NCBI GenBank assembly: GCA_036940085.1
Contig: JALLBK010000106.1
Location: 1-58,896, forward strand
DNA length: 58,896 bases
Reading direction: 5' to 3'
DNA from: Discostella pseudostelligera
Taxonomy: Eukaryota; Bacillariophyta; Thalassiosirophyceae; Thalassiosirales; Thalassiosiraceae
In this document: positions 20,993 to 32,613 of the stretch, piece after piece
Layout of the letters: each line of letters begins with the position of its first letter
Position numbering within the stretch: the first letter of the stretch is position 1
Notes under the pieces: generated by a model
What the model saw: the letters and a program-made list of their open reading frames with translations, nothing else
What the model was told of the DNA's origin: nothing
Database searches by the model: none
Made by a program: the position numbers and the translations under genes

Positions 20993-22009
20993 CTACTGAG
21001 TTTTTGCTTGCGTGCCATTGTTTGCATCCAATACACTAGCAGCTGCAAGACTCTCTGCCACCGTAGCATATTTGGACCCTCTCATAATCTGATAATTCCT
21101 CTCCCGTTCTCGTCGCGGCGGCAATGCACCTGGTCCATCCGACGGTTTCCCAACTGCTAATAACTTTCCATCATCATCGACCAACACAAAGGTATCGTAG
21201 TCTGCATTTGGTACCCACACTAACTTAAATGCCACCCGAGAACGGAATTGGACATGCGCTACATCCCGTGGTGGATCGGTATGACACCCAATAGCGCATG
21301 TACTCCAACTATCCCCCGGTCCAAGTTCAGGCAACGATGCAATGCGAATGCCCGGGCCCAATTTATTCCCGACGGCAATACCCTTGACAGATCCATCATT
21401 CAAATTATCAGACGAGTCATCATTCATGGTAGTTAAATCGACATGATTGAAATCATTGAACGAGTGACCTGTGTAGCCCAGTCCGGGTGTTGCGTTGGGG
21501 AGACTCCGAAGTCCACCCGCCCATAAAATGTGACGACGAACATTTTCCCATGAGCCGTTGAGTGATCCATCATTGGCGAGGATGGCAACACGTTGGTGAA
21601 CGGCATGAAGTCGTTGGACGGCGGTGCCTGGATATTTGGGGTCGGGGAGAAAGGAAGAATTCATGTCTTCTTCGGTAGTTGATGTTGCGGCAGATTCTGT
21701 TTTTGTTGTTTTTGATGATAGGTTGGCGTCACAATTGCCCGCAGAAGCTGCTTCTGATTCTTCTTCTTCTTTCTCCGATGATGTTGCTGCTGCTGCAGCC
21801 ACTGTGGAAGAATTGGGATGATATGGTTGTGCAGTAAATAGCGTCGAAAAGAATAATATCGACGACGGTCGGGATAGGAGATGGCTGTGACGATGATTGC
21901 GCGAGGGAGACAACGTTGCTGCCGCTACGGGTGCCAATGAAGGGAATGGAACACGAGACGATGGCGAAGCAGTGATGAAAGCTGTTGTTGCAAGCCGTAG
22001 GAAGCGCAT
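20993..22009 (-). CDS. Conserved-looking protein of unknown function
   Basis: ORF of 338 aa from the first ATG (the frame extends upstream only to a GTG). Residues 1-15 (MRFLRLATTAFITAS) are basic and hydroxylated, as in mitochondrial presequences, and about 75-115 is a Glu/Ala/Ser linker. The remaining ~200 residues are well ordered, with many Gly, Trp, His and Asp: NGSWENVRRHILWAGGL, LGYTGHSFNDFNHVDL, GPGDSWSTCAIGCHTDPP and VWVPNADYDTFVLVDDDG. These look like an enzyme or binding fold with His/Asp clusters, but I do not recognise the family. The start lies 317 bases from the divergent gene at 22327, and three CCCGCC elements lie between. Confidence 0.65.
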   Translation of the reverse strand: MRFLRLATTAFITASPSSRVPFPSLAPVAAATLSPSRNHRHSHLLSRPSSILFFSTLFTAQPYHPNSSTVAAAAATSSEKEEEESEAASAGNCDANLSSKTTKTESAATSTTEEDMNSSFLPDPKYPGTAVQRLHAVHQRVAILANDGSLNGSWENVRRHILWAGGLRSLPNATPGLGYTGHSFNDFNHVDLTTMNDDSSDNLNDGSVKGIAVGNKLGPGIRIASLPELGPGDSWSTCAIGCHTDPPRDVAHVQFRSRVAFKLVWVPNADYDTFVLVDDDGKLLAVGKPSDGPGALPPRRERERNYQIMRGSKYATVAESLAAASVLDANNGTQAKTQ

Positions 22010-22114
22010 GTCGGATGGCAGGGTTAGTAGTACGGTCGATGGTCGTCGTCGATTCTTCGGCACCTTCTTTTCGCGTCTTCATCGTCGTCGCGAGTATCGA
22101 GTCATCGTATTTTC

Positions 22115-22178
22115 TTCCCGCCTTTTCTCCAGTATCTTTTCCCGCCATTTTCGCCAATTCCAATTTTTCTTCCCGCCA
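22115..22178. promoter_or_regulatory. Three CCCGCC elements in a divergent promoter
   Basis: TTCCCGCC occurs at about 22115-22122, TTTTCCCGCCA at about 22137-22147 and TTCCCGCCA at about 22170-22178, all in the same orientation. They lie between the unknown gene (minus) and the His/Gln-rich RS gene (plus). Confidence 0.45.
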
Positions 22179-22326
22179 TTTTTGCCATCGCGGGCGCGGC
22201 GACCGACCATCGACCATGATCGACCATGACACGAAGCGGACGTCGCCTCGCCTGCCTATGATACCTATCCAGGCTCTTCTTCTCTTGCTAGCATTATTCG
22301 CCCAGGGATAGACAGACAGGCAAGCA

Positions 22327-23127
22327 ATGAGTAATATCAATGGCGATAACGATGACAGCATTGATCTCGAAAGTAATGACACAGCAGCAGCACCAATCAA
22401 CGACAGCCTGCATGCTCGAGGTCATCGACAACAGCAGCAGCTATTACGACATCAGCAAATGCAGCAACATCAGCATCACCATCATCATCTAAAGGCTGTG
22501 TCCAATCTAGCAAATGGTATTAATCGGATTGCCGTCAATTACAACGGCAGCAACACCAACAACAGTATTGGAAATAAGCACTGCGAAACGAATGATGAGT
22601 CGGGTAGTTCACAGATGCTCAGAATTCGAACAAATACTAAGGATGGAGATGACGTGAGTGAAATGGGAGTGCTCAGGAGTGAAAAAGATGCCGTGGGTGC
22701 TGCTGCTGGCGGTGGCGACGGTGGTGGTATGGACGCGGAGAAAGCATCTGCTTTCGCTGATAATTCTTCTTCTGCCCTACTGGCAAGTAGAAGTACTAGT
22801 CACGATTATGGGACATCTGTTGTTGCTACTGCTAGTGGTGGTGGAGGTGGAGGTGGAGATAGAGGCAACGACGGCGTCAAGTATCAAGCCATGGATGCTC
22901 TCCGACCAACGGAAAGTGCTGATGACTGTGATCGCTCCCAACAATCGTCCATTTCTGGAGTAAGTTGGGATGGCACAAACAACCGAGGAGGGTGTGCGTC
23001 TGCTTCTGGAAGTGGGAATATCGGGGCGAACAAGGGTGTATCCTCCTTCCGTTCTCGAGCAGGGAGGAAGGCATACTCACCACGCTGGATGGATAGAAAG
23101 TCGGGGGAAGAGGACGGCACTCGTAAT

Positions 23128-23159
<32 letters not shown>

Positions 23160-25011
23160 GCATCGAAACAATCATCGTTACCAGCACATGATGTCGTCAT
23201 CTTCTGCGGACGGTGGATATGCTAGTTTGACGGAAGATAGTGCTGTGCATCTTCATCAACATCATCATCATGCTGCAGTAGATTCCGCGTCCTTCTCGTC
23301 GGGTGAGAGGAAAAGGACAAGAAATGGCTCCTTTTCTTCTAGGAGCGACGTTGCCGAGGAAGAGGCGCGACATCAACATCATCAACTGCAGCAACAACAT
23401 CAACATCAACATCAACAACATCACCAAGAGTATTTTGCAACATCTCATGCATGGTCAACTACTACTCGGACAGATACTAACGACAGTCATGATGAGGGAT
23501 ATTTGTCCTCCACTGCCGAGGGGGGCTATCATTCTGGTGGTGGGAGCCATAGCGCTAGCGTTGGTGTTGGTGGATATCATTCGTTTCATCACCCGGAGTT
23601 GTCGTTTGCTGCATCGGTGAAGTCGGATATTGCCACGGGTAAGCGAGAAACTCCCGTAGACTCAAAGCCAAACTTGTTTGTTGTCGTGATGAGTATCTAA
23701 CGTCCTGGCTCCTCTCTTCTATCCTCTACCTAGTGTGTTCCGGATCAGTGGTAGAAGATATTGACATGACTGAAGAAATTGCATCTGTCGCAAGCGACGG
23801 TCGGAAGGGTGCTGCATTACCGCATAACACGAAGGGGGTGGAGTTTGCATCCAACATCTTGAATGATATGGGACCCCCGCAGGCGTTGTGTAGCGCACTC
23901 CTCCTTGCCGCGAATGCCGCCTGTCGACCGAGCTCGTCTCATTGTTCTTTACGCTCGTTTGATACGAATGAGGGCGGTGCGGCCCCTGGCAGTGATGCCG
24001 TCAGTGATGTCGTTGCACATTTGGATACGGTATGTTCATCTTTGTTCTACCTGTTCTGTTTCTCTCGAAAGTTGGACAACTGGATTATGAAATTAACCGC
24101 TCCTGCTGTGGTTCCGTCTCTCCTTTTCAACAGGACGACTGCTGTGATCGATCGATCGAATCAGAAGTGAGCACTCTTCATAGTCAAGATGAAATGATGT
24201 CAGAAGAACATAAGGATGGATTGGATGTGTCTGCCAGAAGCACCGATGACATGACTTCAGGGGCGAAGGGCTCGCTACATCACACTTCGGACCCATTGTT
24301 GCTCCCTGGTCGAGATCGTCCAGGTGGTGAGTTTCACTCTTCTCATCTTGTTCAATTCAATGCGAGTCGTTTCGAAGACTTACCTATCTGCTTGAAAAAT
24401 ATGTACCGCGTCACGTGAAATTCGTATCGGTATTATTCAAGTTGATTACAACCTCCCACTCCAGAGATTCCGACAGGGTGTTTTGCAGCAAAGTAACGGC
24501 GGATTGTTGGAAGATGGGGGCCAAAAGTCGCAATATCCGGAAGATGAGTTCACCCCATGGACACCGGAATTTGTTGGGCATGGAAGGGAAGATGATTGGA
24601 GTAATAGGTGAGATTCGATCACAATTTTTCTCTTGCGTGTAACGATATGTGTCCTCATTCATTAGTTTCTTTTGAATCGTAGTCGTTCACATAGTCGATC
24701 ACCGAGCAGATCGCTTAGCCCATCTTCAAGGTAAGTTTCGATTTGTCTAGTTGATCCTGTCACTTTCGCGTCGATTTGTAATGCTTGGTTTTAGTCGGAG
24801 CAGGAGCCGAAGTCGGAGTCGGAGTCGGAGTCGGAGTAGTTCTCGCTCACCGGGACAGCTGTCATGGTACAGGGAAAGGGATTTCCAGAATAGTCTATCT
24901 ACCAGGCGTAATCTTCGAGCAAAAACCGACGCAGAAGAAAAGCCGCCAATTGAGGAGATGATGGAAGATGGTGATTTCCGGGTCGATTTTTCCAGTAATC
25001 CAAATCTTTAG
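22327..25011 (+). CDS. His/Gln-rich protein with C-terminal RS-dipeptide domain
   Basis: Multi-exon gene. Supported exons are 22327-23638, 23734-24029, 24134-~24326, ~24465-24607, 24683-24730 and 24795-25011, with GTAAGC, GTATGT, GTGAGA and GTAAGT donors. Phases match at all joins except exon 3 to 4, which I could not resolve. The N-terminal ~440 residues are low-complexity, with His/Gln runs, Gly runs and repeated GGY-type motifs. The last two exons encode RS dipeptides (HSRSPSRS, then seven RS pairs). RS domains mark splicing factors and their partners. No RRM is visible, so an SR-related nuclear protein is the best guess. The RS block is encoded by two very small exons, and its CGGAGT repeats could expand or shrink. 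Confidence 0.6.
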
Positions 25012-25120
25012 CAGCTATTCGTCGAGGGCGTGGAACAAGCAGAGATTGGTCAGTGGACAAAAGAAATTGCAATACCCAACCAAAACAAGGCAAAAACATT
25101 GTAGTGAACTAGTCTATGTT

Positions 25121-28100
25121 TTAGATTATTCGTGCTGATGAGAGCATTCCTTTTGCTACTTTGACGAGGGGCAGCCATTCGCTCGTCGGAACCAGATAGC
25201 ATCGCTGTTTATCAGCTGGATCAGCGCGAGAGAGAATTCCGATCACTTCACCCTGCTGATTAACGCATGGACCCCCACTATGGCCTCCTATTGTCGGGCA
25301 AATCGCAACAATCTCGGATCTTGGTTGGAACTTTCGATGCAATGTTTGCTCTGCATTTTCATAAACTGCAAATTTCATCACAACATAGCCTCGAGCAAAA
25401 TCAGCGCATCTGTTTAATTCTTCCCCTGGACCGATTAGACCTTCCCCGCCCTGATTAAAGCCAAGGATTCGTACTGCCTCATCCAGCTCAAACTTTTGAG
25501 ATACGCGTAACGCCATGAAATTTTCATTCTTCATCATGGCAGGATTGTTCATTAACAGAGTTTCGGGCTGTTCGCCAATCTCCTTGCCACTTTCCAGTAC
25601 GTCGTTTTCCATGCGTGTTGTGATTTGGAGGACACAAGCATCTAATTTGCAGACGCCACCGGCATTAATAGATGGGTCTTTGACCAGAATCCTGGCAAAA
25701 TAGCGGTAAACTGCGACGGGATCAGCACGGCTGCTATTGTTTGGAATGACCCCAATGACGATCTTGCCCTTCACTTCCAGCCATGACTCGTGATCCAAGA
25801 GAGTGTGCCCTGCGGTTACAACAAAGCCGCGTTTCTTGTCGACAATGAATCCACTGCCAGCTTTCACAATTCTTTGTAACTTTTCATTCCAGATGCCCAC
25901 AATGACCACGGCTTTCAGCAGATCAGACACAGCGATATCGGTATCACCTACCGAAGTATGTGATTCCTTGGGTGATGCTTGAGATTCATCACCAGTTGTC
26001 CCACAAATAAGGCGGACGTCGTTAATGTGCCCGTAACGGCACCTCATCACCTTTTCGCCTCGTTCACGGAGAGAAGTTATGGTCGAATGATCCCACACGC
26101 TAGCCTGACAAATTGGTTTTTTCGCCAAACATTGTGGACATACGGCTTGCCTCTCGATTTCCAAGCCGCTGTATTCATCTAGGACATGCATGACGGCCTT
26201 TTGCAGGACACGCTTGTAGCTGCAGATTCAAAACAACAATTCAGGAAAAAATGTGAGATCGGTTCGAAGTAGCACTCGATTCTCGATGAACAACATTCTT
26301 ACCCTCCATTCCATATCTTTGAACCTGTGTCACCAGCCAGTCCTTTACCACTGAAAATCAGTCTATGCATCCCTACACCCATTGAATCCGATGCAACACA
26401 TAGCTGGGAGTCTTGATCAACTAATGTTGCAAATATCTCAACAATGCTTTCGTTGAGAATTCCGCTCCATTTATCAAAGGTTTCTCTTCCAATTTTTAGA
26501 AAAAGAGCACTCCTCCAGCATAATATTTCTTTGATTCGAAGTTGCCCCATCGGTGATTGACATGACTGTGGAGCAGGTGAGCTAGTAATATTTGCCGGAG
26601 ATGGCTGAGTGTATAAGTCGCTTAGAATAGCAGCCATCATTCTCTCCATCAATCCCGGAGGCACTCCGTCAGGGAACAATACTGAATGGCATATAGTCGT
26701 CTTCCAACTCTCAATGGTCTTAAATGTCCAAATATCTGATACGCTGGGATCTCCGGGGCCAAGAAGGCTTGGGAGGAAAAAATATTTTGGTGCATGCGCT
26801 GCTTCCGGTTCGTTGATTGATGCAACAGCTTGGTTGTCGTATACCTCGCTGATGCAGTCCTTGCCGCCCAGGGACCTACATATGCTTACATCAATAGGTA
26901 CAAATACTCCGAATCGCACTAACAATCTTTCAAGAAAATCATAGGGTGAAATGCTGTTATCATCTGAGTACTGCAAGGCCCGTTCTGCTGCCTTTTTCGT
27001 AAACTTCTTGTTTTGCCAAAGCAGCCATGCATCATGAGCTGTTATCACTGGATAATTTACATCAGTCGTCTGCTCCATCTCGAAAGGGTTCTCTCCATTA
27101 ATATGAACAAACTCGCATGGCACACGATGCTCAACAGTTTGAAGCGTGCGCCTAACTTCATAAATTTCAGTTGATAAATCATGTCGTAGAATGCAGGCAA
27201 CAGCGGCGACAAGCCATCTTGGATTAAGAAAGATGAAGTCTGAGAGCCCGAGGGAGACTGTTGGGCCATGAAAATCAGATGAGCCGTTACGATGATGATG
27301 AGGAGTAGATGAGCATTCGTCGTCGTCGAATTCGGTTGTCTTGTCCTCGTAAAAACTCGACGAATTCTCGTCAAGCGGATTATTTTTCGGCGTTGCAACC
27401 CCGCCGAAATAGGATAATTCACCAATGTTAGCCAGGAATAGAAGAGCATCGCTGATATCGGCAGCACTGTGAACGATCGACCTTTTCCTGAGTTCACTCA
27501 AAAAATAATTCCACTCCACTACCTTGAATCTCTCACGCATACTGCGAACAGTATCTTTCACTTCAAGTCTCATCCGTGGAATACGAGCGCCAATGTGCCC
27601 TCGAAAGATAGGGTATGCCCAGCCGCCACGTTCTCTTCCGGTCGCAATATTGACGATTCGCTCTGCCAACTTGTCAAAGCCACTAAAGTTCGTACTGCTG
27701 ACTCTGATGACACTATCTGCGTCTTCTGGCCCAAAGATAATCTTCGGCCTGTTAAAAGGATTAAGTAATGTGCGAAGTCGTACAGCTAATTCAGAACTAG
27801 CGCCAAACTTCGACTCGTAATCTTTTAGCCGTTGGTTCATGCTTTTTACTCGTCGTTCTTCGTGCTTTTGGAGGCGCTCCCTCATGACTTTACAGCGCAT
27901 CGTAGCTTCTTCGGCGCCTATGCCACCGTCCGAAAAATAATCATCAAACGACGCAACTGGCAGAATGGCAGCGCCAGGTACACTGCTTTGGATGCATTCA
28001 ATCCAAAATTGAAGTTTTTCGTCAATATCTTGCTCTAGTGCCCTCATATTTCGCCGAGCTTCCCGTTCGGAACTAAAGAAGTCTTCTTCCTCGTCAGATG

Positions 28101-30031
28101 AGTCGTAAGTCAGTTTAAATGCACCCCGTTCATCATCTTTAAAGGAGGATCGTCTTCTATTTGTATTAGGATTGTTTACGCCCATATCCCATACAAGCAC
28201 GTACAATGATTGACTTGAGAAGAAGAGTTCATGAGTTGCCTAAAATTTCATGACAGTGTGACGATCATGTGGAAGATGCAGGGAGAGATTGAGGATATAC
28301 GATGGAACGGATGGCATAAATTGCATAAAATGATAGCATTGTCGTACATGATAGACGTGTTGACCTGCAAAATCCCAGACGCTGAATTTGACATCGACAT
28401 TTCCTCCCAGCCTGCTCTCCAACTCTTTCTCAACCGGTATTTGTGTCATCAATGCTCGGCCGGTTGTACCCTCAGAAGGCTTGGGATCCCATTCATAGAT
28501 ATCAACACCGATTGTTCGCTCATCCTTTTGAGGTATCTTGGCATCTTTCCCCTCGATTAGCCTTTTGATGATACTTGTCTTGCCGCTAAGTGCCATTCCT
28601 ACAAATATGACTTTCAGTGTGTCATTCACCGTGATTTTATCCGAGATGTTCTCCGCTCCAGACTGTACATTTCCAGCGCTTGCATATTCCATGACGAATT
28701 TGGTATCGCTGTTGAATGATACACCATTCGAGTTGGGCGGATTTTCTATTGCGTCAAACATCGACTTAGATCGGGTAGGGACTCTTTCATGGTGACGAAC
28801 GAACGGGGGCATTTTTTCCCCATAACCAAACGATGACTGATCTGACTGCAAAGTCGCGGGCAACGACGAAACCAACGACGATGAATTTCCGCTACTAACA
28901 CTTGCATGGTCTGACAATGTGCGGAACATACTTGACCGAGTAAGTGCGGAGGGGAACGCCTTCTTCGTTGTATCCTTCAACTTTTTCATCGACATCCTCC
29001 TTTCGTTCATTTTCTTCTTGAATGTAGATTCGTTTGGCGGGCTTTGTGCAAGATCTTGACCGACCATTTCTTCCAGCTTAAGGCAGTGATAATAACGTCT
29101 CATGCTTTGAAGTCCTCGCTCACACGTTTCTAATGGCGGCTGCATCAGCGGGTTGGATGAAACATCGAGCAGACGCAATTCCATTTCACAAATTTCCGCT
29201 GGGATTATTTCGATGAGATTATTCACGAACTTGAGTGTTTTCAACGATGGCAATTTCGCTAGCTCAACTGGAATTGCGTCTAGCTGATTGTCTCCCATGT
29301 CTAAATATTCTAACTTTGCTAGGAACATCGGATCCGAAAAGGGGGGGATGCTGGCCACCTTGTTCCTGTAAAATTCCAACTGCTGCAACTCGGGGAGGCC
29401 TTGAAAAACACTCTGTAAGGAGAAGAAAATAAAAATAAAGTTGGTTTGAGAGGGACATGATGTGTTGATTGAACAAATTTATTGAGGGTTAACGGGGGGG
29501 GAGACTTGAGATACAAAGACATGCACTTCTCACCTCCGCCGGAAATAATTCAATCCGATTATGACTGACAACCAATTTTCTAAGGGATGGTAAATCCCAT
29601 ACATCTGGTAACGATCGCAAGCCACATTGACTAACATCCAGTACCCGCAATCCTGTTAATTTGAGAACCAACGGTTCTGGTATCGATAGTATTTGATTGC
29701 CCGCTAAACTGAGTTTGTACAAGGCAGTTCCCATGCGCTCCGAGCAAATATCCTGCACTGGAATATCGTCATGGGAAAGACTGAGATTCGCCAATATAAG
29801 ACGTTTTTTGAAGGGGAACCGCACCGTTTCACATTGATCAATGATAAGACGCAATCGACGCTGCATATCTGCGCCGGTGGTGGATGTCAAACCAAACATT
29901 CTGCGCGCGTTAGGGTCGGTGCTCTGGTCTGGATGAGAAATCATACTCTGCCCCGACCCCGAATCAACGGTGGATTGATTCGAAGTGTCTCTCCCTAGCG
30001 CCATTGATGAATCAGCTTTATGATCAATCAT
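25121..30031 (-). CDS. ROCO-family protein: LRR-Roc-COR fused to a trypsin-like serine protease
   Basis: Four exons (30031-29534, 29412-28348, 28239-26303, 26219-25121) join in frame through three GT-AG introns of 121, 108 and 83 bases into one 1532-aa protein. Residues ~75-265 are leucine-rich repeats, continuous across intron 1. The Roc GTPase has P-loop GMALSGKT (~438-445) and DFAG (513-516). Intron 2 splits it exactly so that VYH joins ATHELFFSSQSLYVLVWDMG, the expected Roc sequence. The G4 region is unusual (VASFDDYF). COR follows (~690-1160). After intron 3 comes a CPQC...C...CRYGH Cys/His segment typical after COR, then a trypsin-like fold: TAGH (His ~1305), LDAC (Asp ~1360) and GHSGGP (Ser ~1481). 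ROCO proteins are GTP-switched scaffolds, and a protease as effector is not an arrangement I know. The alternative of separate adjacent genes is contradicted by matching phases and the lack of an ATG before the Cys/His segment. Confidence 0.85.
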
Positions 30032-30352
30032 TATTCTGGAGAAATACCATCGATTTGACGGCGTTGTTCTCGAAGTTAAGCTGGTGTTCCTAAGGTAGTA
30101 TTTACCATGCTATGCTTCAGCTATTATTGTGGACCTCGACCTCACTATCTTCATCGCCCGCCCAACGAACCAACAAAGATAGAGCCCCGTTCCAGGGGTG
30201 CCGAGAGGAAGATCTTGGATTGGGCCGATTTTGGCGAATAATTGTGCGGGGTTTGAGACGTAGGCACATAAAGTTCCTAATCATCGCCGAACGAGAATCT
30301 ACCACGTCCGTACTGAGTCGATTCAGATGTTTTCGGCCTCTGTGAGAAAATA

Positions 30353-30410
30353 TTTGGCGGCAGGATACTTTGTTTTGGCGGGAAATCCTCCGGGAGGAGT
30401 TTCCCGCCAT
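30353..30410. promoter_or_regulatory. Divergent promoter with inverted GGCGGGAAA elements
   Basis: TTTGGCGG (30353-30360), TTTTGGCGGGAAA (30373-30385) and TTTCCCGCCAT (30400-30410) lie between the ROCO-protease gene and the AlgH-like gene. The last two form the arms of a near-perfect inverted repeat with TCCTCC/GGGAGG in the middle, able to form a hairpin. It lies about 100-160 bases before the AlgH-like ATG. Confidence 0.5.
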
Positions 30411-30511
30411 AATATGCGGGCGACGGCAAAAGCACTGCGAAGATGGTGGTGTGTGGTGTGGAATGGCGGCAATAATAGTATCGTAGTGGCAGCATAGCAC
30501 TGTCCATCGTC

Positions 30512-32567
30512 ATGATACTGTTTAGATTGATGCTGGTATTGTTGACGTTCTCGGTCGCCGTTGCCTTTCAAAACTGGAATGGCGTCCATCAGATCAGACG
30601 GGCATGTCACCCGCTGCCTTCTGCTTCTGGGTGTCAGAGACGCAACATCCATTCTCCGACATCTGCCAAATCGGAAGACGATGACGACGTATCGGATACT
30701 GGCGAAGAAACATTACAATCTGCAGATTGGAGGGAATTTCGCGCACGTCTAGTCCTTGGTAGTAAAGAAGGAAGCTCTTCCAAATTTTCATCTTCGTCCT
30801 GGGCTTATGATTCGGGACATGTCATTGAACCGGGGTCAATCAGTAAGTGAATGAGTATGTGATTATTTCTCTTGCTGAATGGTGTGTATCTGAAAAATCT
30901 TTTTCCATATGAATATGCCTACTCAGTATTGGCGAAGGTAGAGCCTGATTTTTGTTACTTTGGTCTGAATCAGGTGAGAAGTTTTGAGCACATTACCCGT
31001 ACATCGACACCTCGTCGCATTCTCATTCATGGGTTGCTAGCAATACTTTCATAAATCAGTCATGTTGGTTACAGAACATGAAGAGGGGGTATTTACCAAA
31101 GGTATCATTCTAAATCGTCCAACGAATCTTTATCTGGGTGATGATGATTTTTTGAATGAAGACGGGGATCCCTACATAAAGTCAGGCGTTGCGAATAGAA
31201 CGACGGAGAATTCATGGAGGATTTGGTTTGGAGGAGATGTAAGGAGTTTATACTCCGATGACACAGAGATAGTCTGCCTGCATTCTATTGACACTAGCAT
31301 TGCGAGGAATGTGTCTGAAGTTTTATTGAACAATATTATGATGACAAACTATGAAGGCGCTATGCAAATAATTGATGCTAAACAAGCAGAAGCAAAAGAC
31401 TTTTGGATGTTCGCTGGCTATGCAGGATGGAATGGAGGACAACTGCTTGATGAATTACAACGAGAGAGTTGGTACATGGTATCGGCTGATTCTGAAACAG
31501 TTTGGAAAGAACTGATACATCAGCGAGATTCACCTGCAGATCCCCGGAATGCTGGCATTAAAACATGGGGATCACTGATGTGCATGATTGGTCGCGAGGA
31601 AGAGGCAAAGATGTTAGATGAATCGTTTGCTGATCTAACTCTGAAAGAATGGGCTACTGCTGCAATCTTATTCAACTCAACAATTCTTGGTAGAGATGAA
31701 CCGCAAGAAGATGCCGTTAGGGGTCCAGACATAAATCAGCTCGATGACATCCTGGGTTCGTTTTCCTCCACTTCAGACTCACTGGATAAGATTGTCAAGC
31801 TTGCTCTTACTGCTAAGGACGGCCTAGCAGGTTCACTGATTCGGGGTTCAGCGGAGCACAAAAGCCCATTTCTGCTATCGGAGCAAAAGTTTCACCATTC
31901 CGTACAGTTGATATTGCAAGATGATGGTGAACTGACAATTGGAATCATGCTCAACCACCCAATGACCAAAACTCGCCCACTTACATTGCCAGATGGAAGG
32001 ACGGTAGAAATTCCAATACGATATGGAGGGTCATTCGGTATTCCAGGCGTAACTGAACAACCTACGATCTTTCTCCATGCTAAATCCAAATTGAGGAAAC
32101 TCTCTATTGGCGAGCCCGTGGGGAGAACCGACAATGACTTGTCACTAATTTGGATTTGCTCGGAAGATCAAGTCATTGAGTCTATCGCAAAAGGTCATGC
32201 ATCACAAAGAGATTTCATGTGCATTGAAGGATTTTCGATCTGGTCGAAGGACCAGAATGATGGTGGGATTCTTGGAGACTTACTCGAAGGGAAGTTCGAG
32301 GTGGTTGACCCGTTGTGTACTGATGAAATGTGGCTGACACTGTTAGCGCAGTCCACATTATCATTAGAATCACTAGACCGAAACTGTCGTCTTGCATTTG
32401 ATGCGTGGGGCGTGGCAGGAAAGAATGAAGATCCTTTTCCGCCGTGTGTTTATGAGTCAACAGTTACTGTTTCAGAACTTGCAGACGATGCCTTGCGGTA
32501 TTGGATCGAAGCGTTCCTTCTCGGTGGGGTCGTTTCTGCTGTCAACAAATATTCTGTATTTGAATAA
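30512..32567 (+). CDS. Tandem AlgH/UPF0301 (DUF179) protein, plastid-type presequence
   Basis: Exons 30512-30842 and 31060-32567 join in phase across a 217-base intron (GTAAGT...CAG), giving 612 aa. Residues 1-18 are a signal peptide ending VAVA followed by FQ, the diatom plastid pattern. The first AlgH domain starts with FRARLVLGS and ends about residue 290; it includes TEHEEGVFTKGIILNRPT (split by the intron), RIWFGGDV and WMFAGYAGWNGGQL. A second, more divergent copy (about 350-530) has FHHSVQLILQDDGELTIGIMLNHP, RYGGSFG and GGILGDLL. UPF0301 proteins are of bacterial origin and unclear biochemical function; plant versions are organellar. The double domain suggests an internal duplication or an enforced dimer. 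Confidence 0.8.
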
Positions 32568-32613
32568 GTAGATGTATTCTAGTAGGACGATATTATTCCG
32601 TATGCGTATGCCT

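Noticed and set aside
25121..26191. Serine protease as a separate gene starting at the ATG at 26191
   Set aside because: Residues before that ATG continue the frame in phase from the COR exon through a good acceptor, and the Cys/His segment after it belongs to ROCO C-termini.
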